64,000 nucleotides of DNA. It comes from Perca fluviatilis (Eukaryota > Chordata > Actinopteri > Perciformes > Percidae). The stretch is taken from contig NC_053112.1 in assembly GCF_010015445.1 (NCBI RefSeq), forward strand, positions 329,812 to 393,811, in the 5' to 3' direction. Each line of letters begins with the position of its first letter. Position 1 is the stretch's first letter. The translations under genes and the position numbers were made by a program. The notes beneath the pieces are model-generated. The model was given only the letters and a program-made list of their open reading frames with translations. It did no database searches and had not been told where the DNA came from. Shown here one piece after another: positions 15,886 through 28,286 of the stretch.

Positions 15886-16142
15886 ATTTATAAAAATGTA
15901 CGTTTAAAGTGCTTGTTGTGCTGTCTGATAGCCTGAGGTATAAAAGAGAGAGCATACCGCTTAGTTCGTGTCACGGGAGGCCTTAGCCTACCACTACGTT
16001 CCATAACCCTACCAGGCAGATTACCATGAAGAGGGTGACCCGGTTCCCTCAGTATTTTCTGTGTCATTTTTGCCAGACGGTCTTCATATACTTGATCCAC
16101 TGTATTTAACTCTCCTACCATTTTTCCAGCCCTTTTAGTCAC
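15886..16142 (-). pseudogene. LINE fragment, 3' end of the reverse-transcriptase ORF
   Basis: Read on the minus strand, an open stretch gives YEDRLAKMTQKILREPGHPL, then TRTKRYALSFIPQAIRQHN. The pattern L-x-x-x-x-x-x-I-L-x-x-P-x-H-P-L-H and the C-terminal S-F-I-P-x-A-I-x-x-x-N occur at the end of many fish LINE polyproteins. Only the C-terminal about 80 residues are present, so it is a dead 5'-truncated copy. Confidence 0.6.
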
Positions 16143-16149
16143 TCTATCA

Positions 16150-16660
16150 AGCCTTCTCGGTTATCCCGGCATTCCAACGTGCTGTTGTGTTCAGTTGTAG
16201 GACGGTCCAGGTAATCCAATTCCGATCGCGATTTCGGCTCCTAGCGATCACAGAGAATCAATTTTTGTTGAAAATTCACAGTTCAAAGTGTTTTCACCGT
16301 TGATTTATGTGTTTCACTGTTTTTTTTTTATGTTCAATTTATGCAACAGCTTTTCAAAAATCAATGAGTAATCGTGTTAAATATTGACCAAAAATAATCA
16401 TAATTTGGATAATGAATGAATATGTCTTGGTTTATAAAGTTTGGTAACCGTGGATCGCAATAGAGACATAGTCATACTCTATTGGACCACCGGAGGGGAA
16501 ACCTAGCCTGGCTCCGCCCCCTCCTACGTATTTACGCTGACATCACGACCAAACGTTAGTGATTTGTTATGGTAGATCCAGAGTGGCTCTGGTACTTCAG
16601 AGACAAACGTGCGTCACTTTGTAACACACGTTATAATGCTCGCCTAGCTGCTAGCATGGC
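16150..16660 (+). other. Intron sequence with a degenerate MITE fragment
   Basis: Bases 16205-16400 (CGATTTCGGCTCC, AATATTGACCAAAAATAATC) resemble the 369-base hAT MITE at 28287-28655 but lack clear ends. Nothing else is recognisable. Confidence 0.45.
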
Positions 16661-16661
16661 A

Positions 16662-17690
16662 CGCCCTCATACTCTGCTTCTGACTGGCTAGTAGTCCTTA
16701 CCTAGGTACTGTCAGGGCACGCCCTCATACTCTGCTTCTGACTGGCTAGTAGTCCTTACCTAGGTACTGTCAGGGCACGCCCTCATACTCTGCTTCTGAC
16801 TGGCTAGTAGTCCTTACCTAGGTACTGTCAGGGCACCCTCATACTCTGCTTCTGACTGGCTAGTAGTCCTTACCTAGGTACTGTCAGGCACGCCCCTCAT
16901 ACTCTGCTTCTGACTGGCTAGTAGTCCTTACCTAGGTACTGTCAGGACTCCGCCCTCATACTCTGCTTCTGACTGGCTAGTAGTCCTTACCTAGGTACTG
17001 TCAGGACTCGCCCTCATACTCTGCTTCTGACTGGCTAGTAGTCCTTACCTAGGTACTGTCAGGACTACGCCCCCTCATACTCTGCTTCTGACTGGCTAGT
17101 AGTCCTTACCTAGGTACTGTCAGGACTCTCCCTCATTCTCTGCTTCTGACTGGCTAGTAGTCCTTACCTAGGTACTGTCAGGACACGCCCTTCATACTCT
17201 GCTTCTGACTGGCTAGTAGTCCTTACCTAGGTACTGTCAGGCCTCGCCCTCATACTCTGCTTCTGACTGGCTAGTAGTCCTTACCTAGGTACTGTCAGGA
17301 CTCGCCCTTATACTCTGCTTCTGACTGGCTAGTAGTCCTTACCTAGCTACTGTCAGGCTCGGCCCTCATACTCTGCTTCTGACTGGCTAGTAGTCCTTAC
17401 CTAGGTACTGTCAGGGCGCCCTCTCATACTCTGCTTCTGACTGGCTAGTAGTCCTTACCTAGCTACTGAGCATGTGCGACTCCCAACAAAGATGGAACAG
17501 AAGTCAGAGGTCTCACTCTGTAGCTAAAACAGAGAGCTCAACACACAGGGTGAAAAGAGGAGCTGCAGAAATATGCAGCACAACAAAAATATGGTGTTTT
17601 TTGAAAATTAAACCACATAAACCTATTCTGATATAACCTCTAAAATAGAATTATGAACCTGAAAATGAGCATGATATGAGCGCTTTAAAC
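16662..17690 (+). repeat. 58-bp tandem array (about 14 units) and 3' arm of a TTTAAA element
   Basis: The unit is about 58 bases, containing CTCTGCTTCTGACTGGCTAG, TAGTCCTTACCTAGGTACTG and a variable TCAGG(A/G)C(T/A)CGCCCTCATA junction that differs between copies by small indels. The last unit runs into GAGCATGTGCGAC and GTCTCACTCTGTAGCTAAAA, shared with 15120-15310. The array is therefore an internal expansion of the 14706-type element. The right end GAGCGCTTTAAA is at about 17690. Confidence 0.85.
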
Positions 17691-17792
17691 TGACATTTGG
17701 ATGTTTGACTTGGTAACAAACTGCTTTAAGCTCAACTTACAGAAATACAGTTCGGACCCTCACGTGTTCTCCCCCCCCACGCGTCCACGCAG

Positions 17793-17993
17793 GCGGCGTG
17801 TTCTCGCGGCAGGCCGAGGTGATCTTCCAGCCCGGTAACGAGCGTCTGAGCATCAAGCAGCAGTTCACGGGAATCGACGAACACGACCACCTGGGGGTGA
17901 CCACCGAGCTGGAGGGGCGCGTGCCTGCCGTCCCGCTGGGATCCACCGTCCAGATCAGCCCCTACAAGGAGATCTACCAGTACGACACCAACC
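17793..17993 (+). CDS. nid1: nid1 exon: G2F beta-barrel, second part
   Basis: This 201-base exon with phase-1 borders follows CGTCCACGCAG. The protein reads GGVFSRQAEVIFQPGNERLS, then QFTGIDEHDHLGVTTELEGR and SPYKEIYQYDTN, matching the central G2F strands. The donor is C|GTAAGG at 17994. The last 20 coding bases plus about 39 bases of intron (17974-18032) are the parent of nine copies scattered through the satellite array that begins at 18033. The true exon therefore directly abuts the array. Confidence 0.94.
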
Positions 17994-18032
17994 GTAAGGA
18001 CCGACGGCCTCCAGGCAACAGCTTTGGGCACC

Positions 18033-21000
18033 ATTTTATCACATCATTTTGACATTTTAGCTCATCATTTTGACATTTTAGCTCATAATTATGACATTTT
18101 ATCACATCATTTTGACATTTTAGCTCATAATTATGACATTTTATCACATCATTTTGACATTTTAACTCATAATTATGACATTTTATCTCATCATTTTAAC
18201 ATTTTATCTCATCATTTTAACATTTTATCTCATAATTTTGATATTTTATCTCATAATTTTGACATTTTATCACATCATTTTGACATTTTATCACATCATT
18301 TTGACATTTTAGCTCATAATTATGACATTTTATCACATCATTTTGACATTTTAGCTCATAATTTTGACATTTTATCTCATCATTTTGACATTTGATCTCA
18401 TCATTTTGACATTTTATCACATCATTTTGATATTTTATCACATCATTTTGACATTTTATCTCATAATTTTGACATTTTATCTCATAATTATGACATTTTA
18501 TCTCATAATTATGACATTTTATCTCATCATTTTGACATTTTATCTCATAATTATGACATTTTATCTCATCATTTTGACATTTTATCTCATCATTTTGACA
18601 TTTTATCTCATAATTTTGATATTTTATCTCATCATTTTAACATTTTATCTCATCATTTTAACATTTTATCTCATAATTTTGACATTTTATCACATCATTT
18701 TGACATTTTATCACATCATTTTGACATTTTAGCTCATAATTATGACATTTTATCACATCATTTTGACATTTTAGCTCATAATTATGACATTTTATCACAT
18801 CATTTTGACATTTTAACTCATAATTATGACATTTTATCACATCATTTTGACATTTTAACTCATAATTATGACATTTTATCACATCATTTTGACATTTTAG
18901 CTCATAATTATGACATTTTAGCTCATAATTTTGACAATTTATCTCATAATGTTGACATTTTATCTCATAATGTTGACATTTTATCACATCATTTTGACAT
19001 TTTATCTCATAATTTTGACATTTTATCATAATTTTGAGCTACCATCTGACACGAACCGTAAGGACTGATGGCCTCCCACGCAACAGCTTTGGGCACCAAA
19101 TAAAACAGCTGTTTTTTTTTATTTTAATCCAAATATAAGCTCATCTTCTTATCACATAATTTTTACATTTTATCTCATAATTTTGACATTTTATCTCATC
19201 ATTTTTACATTTTATCTCATAATTTTGACATTTTATCTCATCATTTTGACATTTGATCTCATCATTTTGACATTTTATCTCATAATTTTGACATTTTATC
19301 TCATAATTATGACATTTTATCTCATAATTATGACATTTTATCTCATCATTTTGACATTTTATCTCATAATTATGACATTTTATCTCATCATTTTGACATT
19401 TTATCTCATCATTTTGACATTTTATCTCATAATTTTGATATTTTATCTCATCATTTTAACATTTTATCTCATAATTTTAACATTTTATCTCATAATTTTG
19501 ATATTTTATCTCATAATTTTGACATTTTATCACATCATTTTGACATTTTATCACATCATTTTGACATTTTAGCTCATAATTATGACATTTTATCACATCA
19601 TTTTGACATTTTAGCTCATAATTATGACATTTTATCACATCATTTTGACAGTTTAGCTCATAATTATGACATTTTATCACATCATTTTGACATTTTAACT
19701 CATAATTATGACATTTTATCACATCATTTTGACATTTTAACTCATAATTATGACATTTTATCACATCATTTTGACATTTTAGCTCATAATTATGACATTT
19801 TAGCTCATAATTTTGACAATTTATCTCATAATGTTGACATTTTATCTCATAATGTTGACATTTTATCACATCATTTTGACATTTTATCTCATAATTTTGA
19901 CATTTTATCATAATTTTGAGCTACCAGTACGACACGAACCGTAAGGACTGATGGCCTCCATGCAACAGCTTTGGGCACCAAATAAAACAGCTGTTTTTTT
20001 TATTTTAATCCAAATATAAGCTCATCTTCTTATCACATAATTTTTACATTTTAGCTCATAATTTTGACAATTTATCTCATAATGTTGACATTTTATCTCA
20101 TAATGTTGACATTTTATCACATCATTTTGACATTTTATCTCATAATTTTGACATTTTATCATAATTTTGAGCTACCAGTACCACGAACGAACCGTAAGGA
20201 CTGATGGCCTCCATGCAACAGCTTTGGGCACCAAAAAAAAACAGCTGTTTTTTTATTTTAATCCAAATATAAGCTCATCTTCTTATCACATAATTTTTAC
20301 ATTTTATCTCATAATTTTGACATTTTATCTCATCATTTTGACATTTGATCTCATCATTTTGACATTTTATCACATCATTTTGATATTTTATCACATCATT
20401 TTGACATTTTATCTCATAATTTTGACATTTTATCTCATAATTATGACATTTTATCTCATAATTATGACATTTTATCTCATCATTTTGACATTTTATCTCA
20501 TAATTATGACATTTTATCTCATCATTTTGACATTTTATCTCATAATTTTGACATTTTATCATAATTTTGAGCTACCAGTACGACACGAACCGTAAGGACT
20601 GATGGCCTCCATGCAACAGCTTTGGGCACCAAATAAAACAGCTGTTTTTTTTATTTTAATCCAAATATAAGCTCATCTTCTTATCACATAATTTTTACAT
20701 TTTATCTCATAATTTTGACATTTTATCTCATCATTTTGACATTTGATCTCATCATTTTGACATTTTATCACATCATTTTGATATTTTATCACATCATTTT
20801 GACATTTTATCTCATAATTTTGACATTTTATCTCATAATTATGACATTTTATCTCATAATTATGACATTTTATCTCATCATTTTGACATTTTATCTCATA
20901 ATTATGACATTTTATCTCATCATTTTGACATTTTATCTCATCATTTTGACATTTTATCTCATAATTTTGATATTTTATCTCATCATTTTAACATTTTATC

Positions 21001-24000
21001 TCATCATTTTAACATTTTATCTCATAATTTTGACATTTTATCACATCATTTTGACATTTTATCACATCATTTTGACATTTTAGCTCATAATTATGACATT
21101 TTATCACATCATTTTGACATTTTAGCTCATAATTATGACATTTTATCACATCATTTTGACATTTTAACTCATAATTATGACATTTTATCACATCATTTTG
21201 ACATTTTAACTCATAATTATGACATTTTATCACATCATTTTGACATTTTAGCTCATAATTATGACATTTTAGCTCATAATTTTGACAATTTATCTCATAA
21301 TGTTGACATTTTATCTCATAATGTTGACATTTTATCACATCATTTTGACATTTTATCTCATAATTTTGACATTTTATCATAATTTTGAGCTACCAGTACG
21401 ACACGAACCGTAAGGACTGATGGCCTCCATGCAACAGCTTTGGGCACCAAATAAAACAGCTGTTTTTTTTTATTTTAATCCAAATATAAGCTCATCTTCT
21501 TATCACATAATTTTTACATTTTATCTCATAATTTTGACATTTTATCTCATCATTTTTACATTTTATCTCATAATTTTGACATTTTATCTCATCATTTTGA
21601 CATTTGATCTCATCATTTTGACATTTTATCTCATAATTTTGACATTTTATCTCATAATTATGACATTTTATCTCATAATTATGACATTTTATCTCATCAT
21701 TTTGACATTTTATCTCATAATTATGACATTTTATCTCATCATTTTGACATTTTATCTCATCATTTTGACATTTTATCTCATAATTTTGATATTTTATCTC
21801 ATAATTTTAACATTTTATCTCATAATTTTAACATTTTATCTCATAATTTTGATATTTTATCTCATAATTTTGACATTTTATCACATCATTTTGACATTTT
21901 ATCACATCATTTTGACATTTTAGCTCATAATTATGACATTTTATCACATCATTTTGACATTTTAGCTCATAATTATGACATTTTATCACATCATTTTGAC
22001 AGTTTAGCTCATAATTATGACATTTTATCACATCATTTTGACATTTTAACTCATAATTATGACATTTTATCACATCATTTTGACATTTTAACTCATAATT
22101 ATGACATTTTATCACATCATTTTGACATTTTAGCTCATAATTATGACATTTTAGCTCATAATTTTGACAATTTATCTCATAATGTTGACATTTTATCTCA
22201 TAATGTTGACATTTTATCACATCATTTTGACATTTTATCTCATAATTTTGACATTTTATCATAATTTTGAGCTACCAGTACGACACGAACCGTAAGGACT
22301 GATGGCCTCCATGCAACAGCTTTGGGCACCAAATAAAACAGCTGTTTTTTTTTATTTTAATCCAAATATAAGCTCATCTTCTTATCACATAATTTTTACA
22401 TTTTAGCTCATAATTTTGACAATTTATCTCATAATGTTGACATTTTATCTCATAATGTTGACATTTTATCACATCATTTTGACATTTTATCTCATAATTT
22501 TGACATTTTATCATAATTTTGAGCTACCAGTACGACACGAACCGTAAGGACTGATGGCCTCCATGCAACAGCTTTGGGCACCAAATAAAACAGCTGTTTT
22601 TTTTATTTTAATCCAAATATAAGCTCATCTTCTTATCACATAATTTTTACATTTTATCTCATAATTTTGACATTTTATCTCATCATTTTGACATTTGATC
22701 TCATCATTTTGACATTTTATCACATCATTTTGATATTTTATCACATCATTTTGACATTTTATCTCATAATTTTGACATTTTATCATAATTATGACATTTT
22801 ATCTCATAATTATGACATTTTATCTCATCATTTTGACATTTTATCTCATAATTATGACATTTTATCTCATCATTTTGACATTTTATCTCATCATTTTGAC
22901 ATTTTATCTCATAATTTTGATATTTTATCTCATCATTTTAACATTTTATCTCATCATTTTAACATTTTATCTCATAATTTTGATATTTTATCTCATAATT
23001 TTGACATTTTATCACATCATTTTGACATTTTATCACATCATTTTGACATTTTAGCTCATAATTATGACATTTTATCACATCATTTTGACATTTTAGCTCA
23101 TAATTATGACATTTTATCACATCATTTTGACATTTTAGCTCATAATTATGACATTTTATCACATCATTTTGACATTTTAACTCATAATTATGACATTTTA
23201 TCACATCATTTTGACATTTTAACTCATAATTATGACATTTTATCACATCATTTTGACATTTTAGCTCATAATTATGACATTTTAGCTCATAATTTTGACA
23301 ATTTATCTCATAATGTTGACATTTTATCTCATAATGTTGACATTTTATCACATCATTTTGACATTTTATCTCATAATTTTGACATTTTATCATAATTTTG
23401 AGCTACCAGTACGAACCAACCGTAAGGGACTGATGGCCTCCATGCAACAGCTTTGGGCACCAAATAAAACAGCTGTTTTTTTTTATTTTAATCCAAATAT
23501 AAGCTCATCTTCTTATCACATAATTTTTACATTTTATCTCATAATTTTGACATTTTATCTCATCATTTTTACATTTTATCTCATAATTTTGACATTTTAT
23601 CTCATCATTTTGACATTTGATCTCATCATTTTGACATTTTATCACATCATTTTGATATTTTATCACATCATTTTGACATTTTATCTCATAATTTTGACAT
23701 TTTATCTCATAATTATGACATTTTATCTCATAATTATGACATTTTATCTCATATCTCAATTATGACATTTTATCTCATCATTTTGACATTTTATCTCATC
23801 ATTTTGACATTTTATCTCATAATTTTGATATTTTATCTCATCATTTTAACATTTTATCTCATCATTTTAACATTTTATCTCATAATTTTGATATTTTATC
23901 TCATAATTTTGACATTTTATCACATCATTTTGACATTTTATCACATCATTTTGACATTTTAGCTCATAATTATGACATTTTATCACATCATTTTGACATT

Positions 24001-25270
24001 TTAGCTCATAATTATGACATTTTATCACATCATTTTGACATTTTAGCTCATAATTATGACATTTTATCACATCATTTTGACATTTTAACTCATAATTATG
24101 ACATTTTATCACATCATTTTGACATTTTAACTCATAATTATGACATTTTATCACATCATTTTGACATTTTAGCTCATAATTATGACATTTTAGCTCATAA
24201 TTTTGACAATTTATCTCATAATGTTGACATTTTATCTCATAATGTTGACATTTTATCACATCATTTTGACATTTTATCTCATAATTTTGACATTTTATCA
24301 TAATTTTGAGCTACCAGTACGACACGAACCGTAAGGACTGATGGCCTCCATGCAACAGCTTTGGGCACCAAATAAAACAGCTGTTTTTTTTATTTTAATC
24401 CAAATATAAGCTCATCTTCTTATCACATAATTTTTACATTTTATCTCATAATTTTGACATTTTATCTCATCATTTTGACATTTGATCTCATCATTTTGAC
24501 ATTTTATCACATCATTTTGATATTTTATCACATCATTTTGACATTTTATCTCATAATTTTGACATTTTATCTCATAATTATGACATTTTATCTCATAATT
24601 ATGACATTTTATCTCATCATTTTGACATTTTATCTCATAATTATGACATTTTATCACATCATTTTGACATTTTATCTCATCATTTTGACATTTTATCTCA
24701 TAATTTTGATATTTTATCTCATCATTTTAACATTTTATCTCATCATTTTAACATTTTATCTCATAATTTTGATATTTTATCTCATAATTTTGACATTTTA
24801 TCACATCATTTTGACATTTTATCACATCATTTTGACATTTTATCTCATCATTTTGACATTTTATCACATCATTTTGACATTTTATCTCATAATTTTGATA
24901 TTTTATCTCATCATTTTGACATTTTATCTCATCATTTTGACATTTTATCTCATCATTTTGACATTTTATCTCATTATTTTGACATTGTATCTCATAATTT
25001 TGATATTTTATCTCATCATTTTAACATTTTATCTCATCATTTTGACATTTTATCACATCATTTTGACATTTTATCTCATCATTTTGACATTTTATCACAT
25101 CATTTTGACATTTTATCTCATCATTTTGACATTTTATCACATCATTTTGACATTTTATCTCATAATTTTGACATTTTATCTCATCATTTTGACATTTTAT
25201 CACATCATTTTGACATTTTATCTCATTTTGACATTTTATCACATCATTTTGACATTTTATCTCATAATTT
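18033..25270 (+). repeat. 7.2-kb AT-rich 21-bp satellite array with higher-order repeats
   Basis: The basic unit is 21 bases, CATCATTTTGACATTTTATCT cut at any point, with variants TCATAATTATGA, TTTTAGCTC, TTTGATCTC and TCACATC. Variants occur in a fixed order, giving higher-order repeats of about 250, 400, 820 and 880-910 bases. Each is bounded by a spacer of about 145 bases. The spacer holds a copy of the end of the upstream exon with its donor, then AACAGCTGTTTTTTT and CCAAATATAAGCTCATCTTC. The array begins 39 bases after the real donor. Unit length divisible by three makes long open frames on both strands, with no coding sense. Confidence 0.97.
19034..24388 (+). repeat. Nine captured copies of an exon end plus splice donor
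   Basis: The parent is 17974-18032: CTACCAGTACGACACCAACC joined to GTAAGG and GGCAACAGCTTTGGGCACC. Copies have the GT of GTAAGG at 19058, 19941, 20194, 20592, 21410, 22292, 22544, 23422 and 24331. Most read CTACCAGTACGACACGAACC|GTAAGG, so the coding part differs from the parent only at a synonymous ACC/ACG. Copies 1, 3 and 8 have extra small changes upstream of the donor, and all nine keep GTAAGG. None has an acceptor, so they are donor decoys rather than exons. Confidence 0.9.
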
Positions 25271-25680
25271 CGATTTACCAAGGATATATTTTTATTATCA
25301 ATCGATCTCTCTCAAGTTTTTCATAAAATCTTTTATTTTTCACTGGCTGGAATAGGCTTCCATAGTTATGTCTAGGGACAAAGGCGTTGGTCTTGTTTCA
25401 ACAATGTTACCGGGGGTTCTGCAGGTCCACCCCCATGCATTTTTTGAGCGATAAACACACATTTTCTGCATTCTGGTGAATTTTTATGCAACAATTCGTG
25501 CCTTTTTTGCATCTATATACTGTGTGGTGCAAATGTCTTTTTTTATATTAAGGAAATAATTATTCTCCTGTGTTGTTCAGAACTTTCTGCATACTCAAAA
25601 CATCACATGTGTTTGCAGCAGTTTTGCGAGTCAAATCACTGACAACTTAATCCCAATAATTAATAATAATCAGCTTTCTG
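25271..25680 (+). other. Intron sequence with hAT-related fragment
   Basis: Bases about 25400-25500 (GGGGGTTCTGCAGGTCCACC, then TTCTGCATTCTGGTGAATTT) resemble 1740-1815 inside the 2.15-kb hAT element, so this is probably a fragment of a related copy. No ends were found. Confidence 0.45.
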
Positions 25681-25812
25681 GGGGGGCAGCTGTGGCTCAG
25701 TGGTAGAGAGGTCGCCTGCCAATTGGAAGGTTGGTAGTTCGATCCCTGGGCCTGCAGTCCCATGTCCAAGTGTCCTTGGGCAAGGGTCCTTAACCCTAAC
25801 CATTACCTAATC

Positions 25813-26152
25813 TAGAGGTGTTGAAATTAATCAAATCATCGATGCATCGAATCGTGGACATGGACGATGCTGCATGGGCCGGCTCATAATCGATTATTTC
25901 TGTTTATAATGTAATGTAGGCCTGACAACATTTCTGTTTACATATTCTGGTATGTTTTGCACATTCAGGAAGTGCCATGTGCTCAGTGCTGTATAGTTTT
26001 ATGTGTCCAATTTATTTAGTATCAGAGCACTGCAGAATGTTTGGTTGTTGAAGCTTGAAAAGCTATGAATTAAATATCCTACATGGCTTTAATAGAAACA
26101 TTTATTTGATGCATCATGATATCGAATTGAATCGTGAAGATTCACACCTCTA
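25813..26152 (+). mobile_element. hAT-type MITE, TAGAGGTGTTGAA termini
   Basis: The left end TAGAGGTGTTGAA and right end TTCACACCTCTA are inverted. After removal of the next MITE, the flanks are ACCTAATC and GCCTAATC, a 7-of-8 target duplication. A second copy lies at 61929-62312. The interior reads CATCGATGCATCGAATCGTG-like, with no frame. Confidence 0.8.
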
Positions 26153-26154
26153 GC

Positions 26155-26513
26155 TAGGGCTGGGCAATATATGGATATTATATCGTAATATCGTGATATG
26201 AGGCTAGATGTCGTCTTAGATTTTGGATTTTGTAATATCTTGATATGGCATAAGTGTATGTTCCTGGTTTTAAAGGCTGCATCACAGTAAAGTGATGAAC
26301 TTTTCTGAACTTACCAGACTGTTCTAGCTGTTCTATTATCCCCACTTAGTCGTTATAGCCACATTGCTGATGATTACTTATCTAAAATGCAAGTGTGAAG
26401 ATATTTTGTTAAAGCACCAGTTGTCATCCCTAAAATATCATCACAATATCGATATTGAGGTATTTGGTCAAGAATATTGTGATGTCTGATTTTCTCCATA
26501 TCACCCAGCCCTA
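26155..26513 (+). mobile_element. hAT-type MITE, TAGGGCTGGGCAATAT termini
   Basis: The ends TAGGGCTGGGCAATAT and ATCACCCAGCCCTA are inverted and flanked by exact CCTCTAGC duplications (26147-26154 and 26514-26521). The left duplication includes the last bases of the previous MITE, so this one inserted later. A second copy of the family is at 49908-50249. Confidence 0.9.
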
Positions 26514-26619
26514 CCTCTAGCCTAATCTTAGAGACGTTGGGGGCTTAAAACACCAAACACCGAACCCAGAGGTGCCCCCCATTGCTGTGCCATCGGAGTG
26601 TGACTGTGTGTGAACGGTT

Positions 26620-26978
26620 TAGGGCTGCCACCTCTTAGTCGATTAGTCGACTAATCGGTCGTTTTGGTCTTAGTCGACTAAGATTTCTTTAGTCGATTAG
26701 TCATTTTTTATGCTTATTCATGCTTAATTACTCATTTCCAAGAAACTTATGAGCACATTTATGGTAAACACAAGATTTAAAGTGGTGCTTTTGCAGGATT
26801 AATTGTGGAGAAACTCAGTGTTACAGATGGTTAATTAACTACATTTATATCGTGCTTTTCTAGTCTTAACCACCTCTCAAAGCACACAGCTCTGTCAATT
26901 ACATCAACTAATCGATTAGTCGACAAAATCGTACAAGTGTTAGTCGACTAAGGAGTTCTTTATTCGAGGACAGCCCTA
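26620..26978 (+). mobile_element. hAT-type MITE, TAGGGCTGCC termini, TTAGTCGACTAA-rich
   Basis: The ends TAGGGCTGCC and GGACAGCCCTA are flanked by exact GAACGGTT duplications (26612-26619 and 26979-26986). The interior has repeated GATTAGTCGACTAATCG palindromes. A second copy is at 55015-55447. Confidence 0.92.
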
Positions 26979-27109
26979 GAACGGTTCCTGTACGATGTAA
27001 AGGCGCTTTGAGTAGTCGTTAAGACTAGAAAAGCGCTGTATAACTACAGTCCATTTACATTTCTTACTGGGTGTAAACACGTTCTTCTTCTGCATCTCCT
27101 CCTTTTCAG

Positions 27110-27349
27110 TCATCACTTCCTCCTCCAACCGTGACTACACCGTCACCCCCCCCGGCGGCGGCGGCGCGCAGACCCGGAGCTACCAATGGCGCCAGACCAT
27201 CGGCTTCCAGAGCTGCCCGCACGCCGAGGCGCCCGGCGGCGCGGCGCCCGCCACCCAGCAGCTCGCCGTGGACCAGATCTTCGTGATGTTCGACGCGGAC
27301 AACCATCTGATCCGCTACGCCATGAGCAACAAGATCGGCTCGGTCCACA
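27110..27349 (+). CDS. nid1: nid1 exon: G2F beta-barrel, last part
   Basis: This 240-base exon with phase-1 borders lies between CCTTTTCAG and GTGAGT. It encodes ITSSSNRDYTVTPPGGGGAQ, then SYQWRQTIGFQSC and ATQQLAVDQIFVMFDADNHL and IRYAMSNKIG. The Y-x-W-R-Q-T-I segment and the T-Q-Q-L strand are conserved at the end of G2F. The GGGGA loop, from a GGCGGCGGCGGC run, is a local low-complexity insertion; its length could vary. The intron upstream, from 17994, is over 9 kb and nearly all satellite array and nested transposons. Confidence 0.94.
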
Positions 27350-27437
27350 GTGAGTCTGCACCCCAAAAATAATCCTTTACTGGAAAAGGTAACGACATAA
27401 AAAAAAAACCCCAAAATTAATGAGAAACCAATAAAAC

Positions 27438-28112
27438 TGTCACTACCCAAAGTGAGTAGAGTGCAGCTTTGAGTTGCGCATGCGTCACTTTGCGACAAGT
27501 AGCCTACAAGATGCTAACGGTGGTTTGAGCTAACGTTAGCAATCAAGTAGCTAGCCTACTATATGCTAATGGCGTTTTTAGCTAACGTTAGCAGTCAAAC
27601 AATCATAAATAGCTAAAACGTTTTTGAAATGACTGCTAGCTACAAGTTAGCAATCAGACACAACATCAGCTGTCACTTGAATGGCGTTTTGAGCTAATGT
27701 TAGCAATCTAACAATCATAGAGAGCTAAAACGTTTTTGAAATGACTGCTAGCTACAAGTTAGCAATCACACACAAAGGCTGTCACTTGAATGGCGTTTTG
27801 AGCTAAAGTTAGCAACCAAACAATCATAGATGGCTAAAAAGTTTTTGAAATGACTGCTAGCTACAAGTTAGCAATCAAACACAACATCAGCTGTCACTTG
27901 AATGGCGTTTTGAGCTAAAGTTAGCAATCTAACAATCATAGAGAGCTAAAACGTTTTAGAAATGATTCCCATCTTCTGTTATTGTATGTAAAGAGAAAAG
28001 TTTATTATTTTACAGATTTCACAAATTTCAGTAAGACACGTTATGCCGTAAACAGTTTAAATCTGAGCATGCGCAACTCAAAGCTGCACACTACTCACTT
28101 TGGGTAGTGACA
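27438..28112 (+). mobile_element. Long-TIR MITE with internal tandem repeat of about 114 bp
   Basis: The left arm TGTCACTACCCAAAGTGAGT continues through GCAGCTTTGAGTTGCGCATG. The right arm is its inverse (CATGCGCAACTCAAAGCTGC, then CACTTTGGGTAGTGACA), giving inverted arms of about 50 bases. Flanks are AAAAC on both sides. Inside, 27520-27960 is about four units of a 114-base repeat (GAAATGACTGCTAGCTACAA, then CAGCTGTCACTTGAATGGCG). Confidence 0.85.
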
Positions 28113-28286
28113 AAAACAACAGAAGTCTGAAATCCAAAAGGAGAAACCACTAAAATTAGCTTTAAAAAATATAATAACAAAAACTTAAATTAGTTAATAA
28201 GTTTCTGTAAATAAGCTGTGCGATAGACAAAGGAGAGCAACAAAGTGACAGTTTCCACCCATATATTTATATATTTGACCATATTT

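Larger units (their letters stand above)
25681..27060 (+). mobile_element. tRNA-derived SINE split by three hAT-type MITEs
   Basis: The head GCAGCTGTGGCTCAGTGG with GGTAGTTCGATCCC resembles the A and B boxes of a tRNA promoter. The SINE body resumes after each insertion (CCTAATCTTAGAGACG; TTCCTGTACGATGTAAAGGC) and ends near CTGTATAACTACAGTCCATTTAC. Removing the insertions at 25813, 26155 and 26620 restores a continuous SINE of ordinary layout. Confidence 0.75.

Noticed and set aside
15888..16142. Minus-strand 84-codon frame as a host gene
   Set aside because: Its C-terminal pattern matches the end of fish LINE polyproteins and it is 5'-truncated; called a LINE fragment instead.
18024..25326. 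Many open frames of 60-290 codons (YLIILTF and IKCQND repeats) on both strands
   Set aside because: They are translations of the 21-bp satellite; 21 is divisible by three and the unit lacks stops in some frames. No domains, splice context or normal composition.
25684..25760. tRNA gene candidate (GGCTCAGTGG and GGTAGTTCGATCCC boxes)
   Set aside because: Followed by a SINE body and interrupted by MITEs. It does not fold as a complete cloverleaf by eye; better explained as a tRNA-derived SINE.
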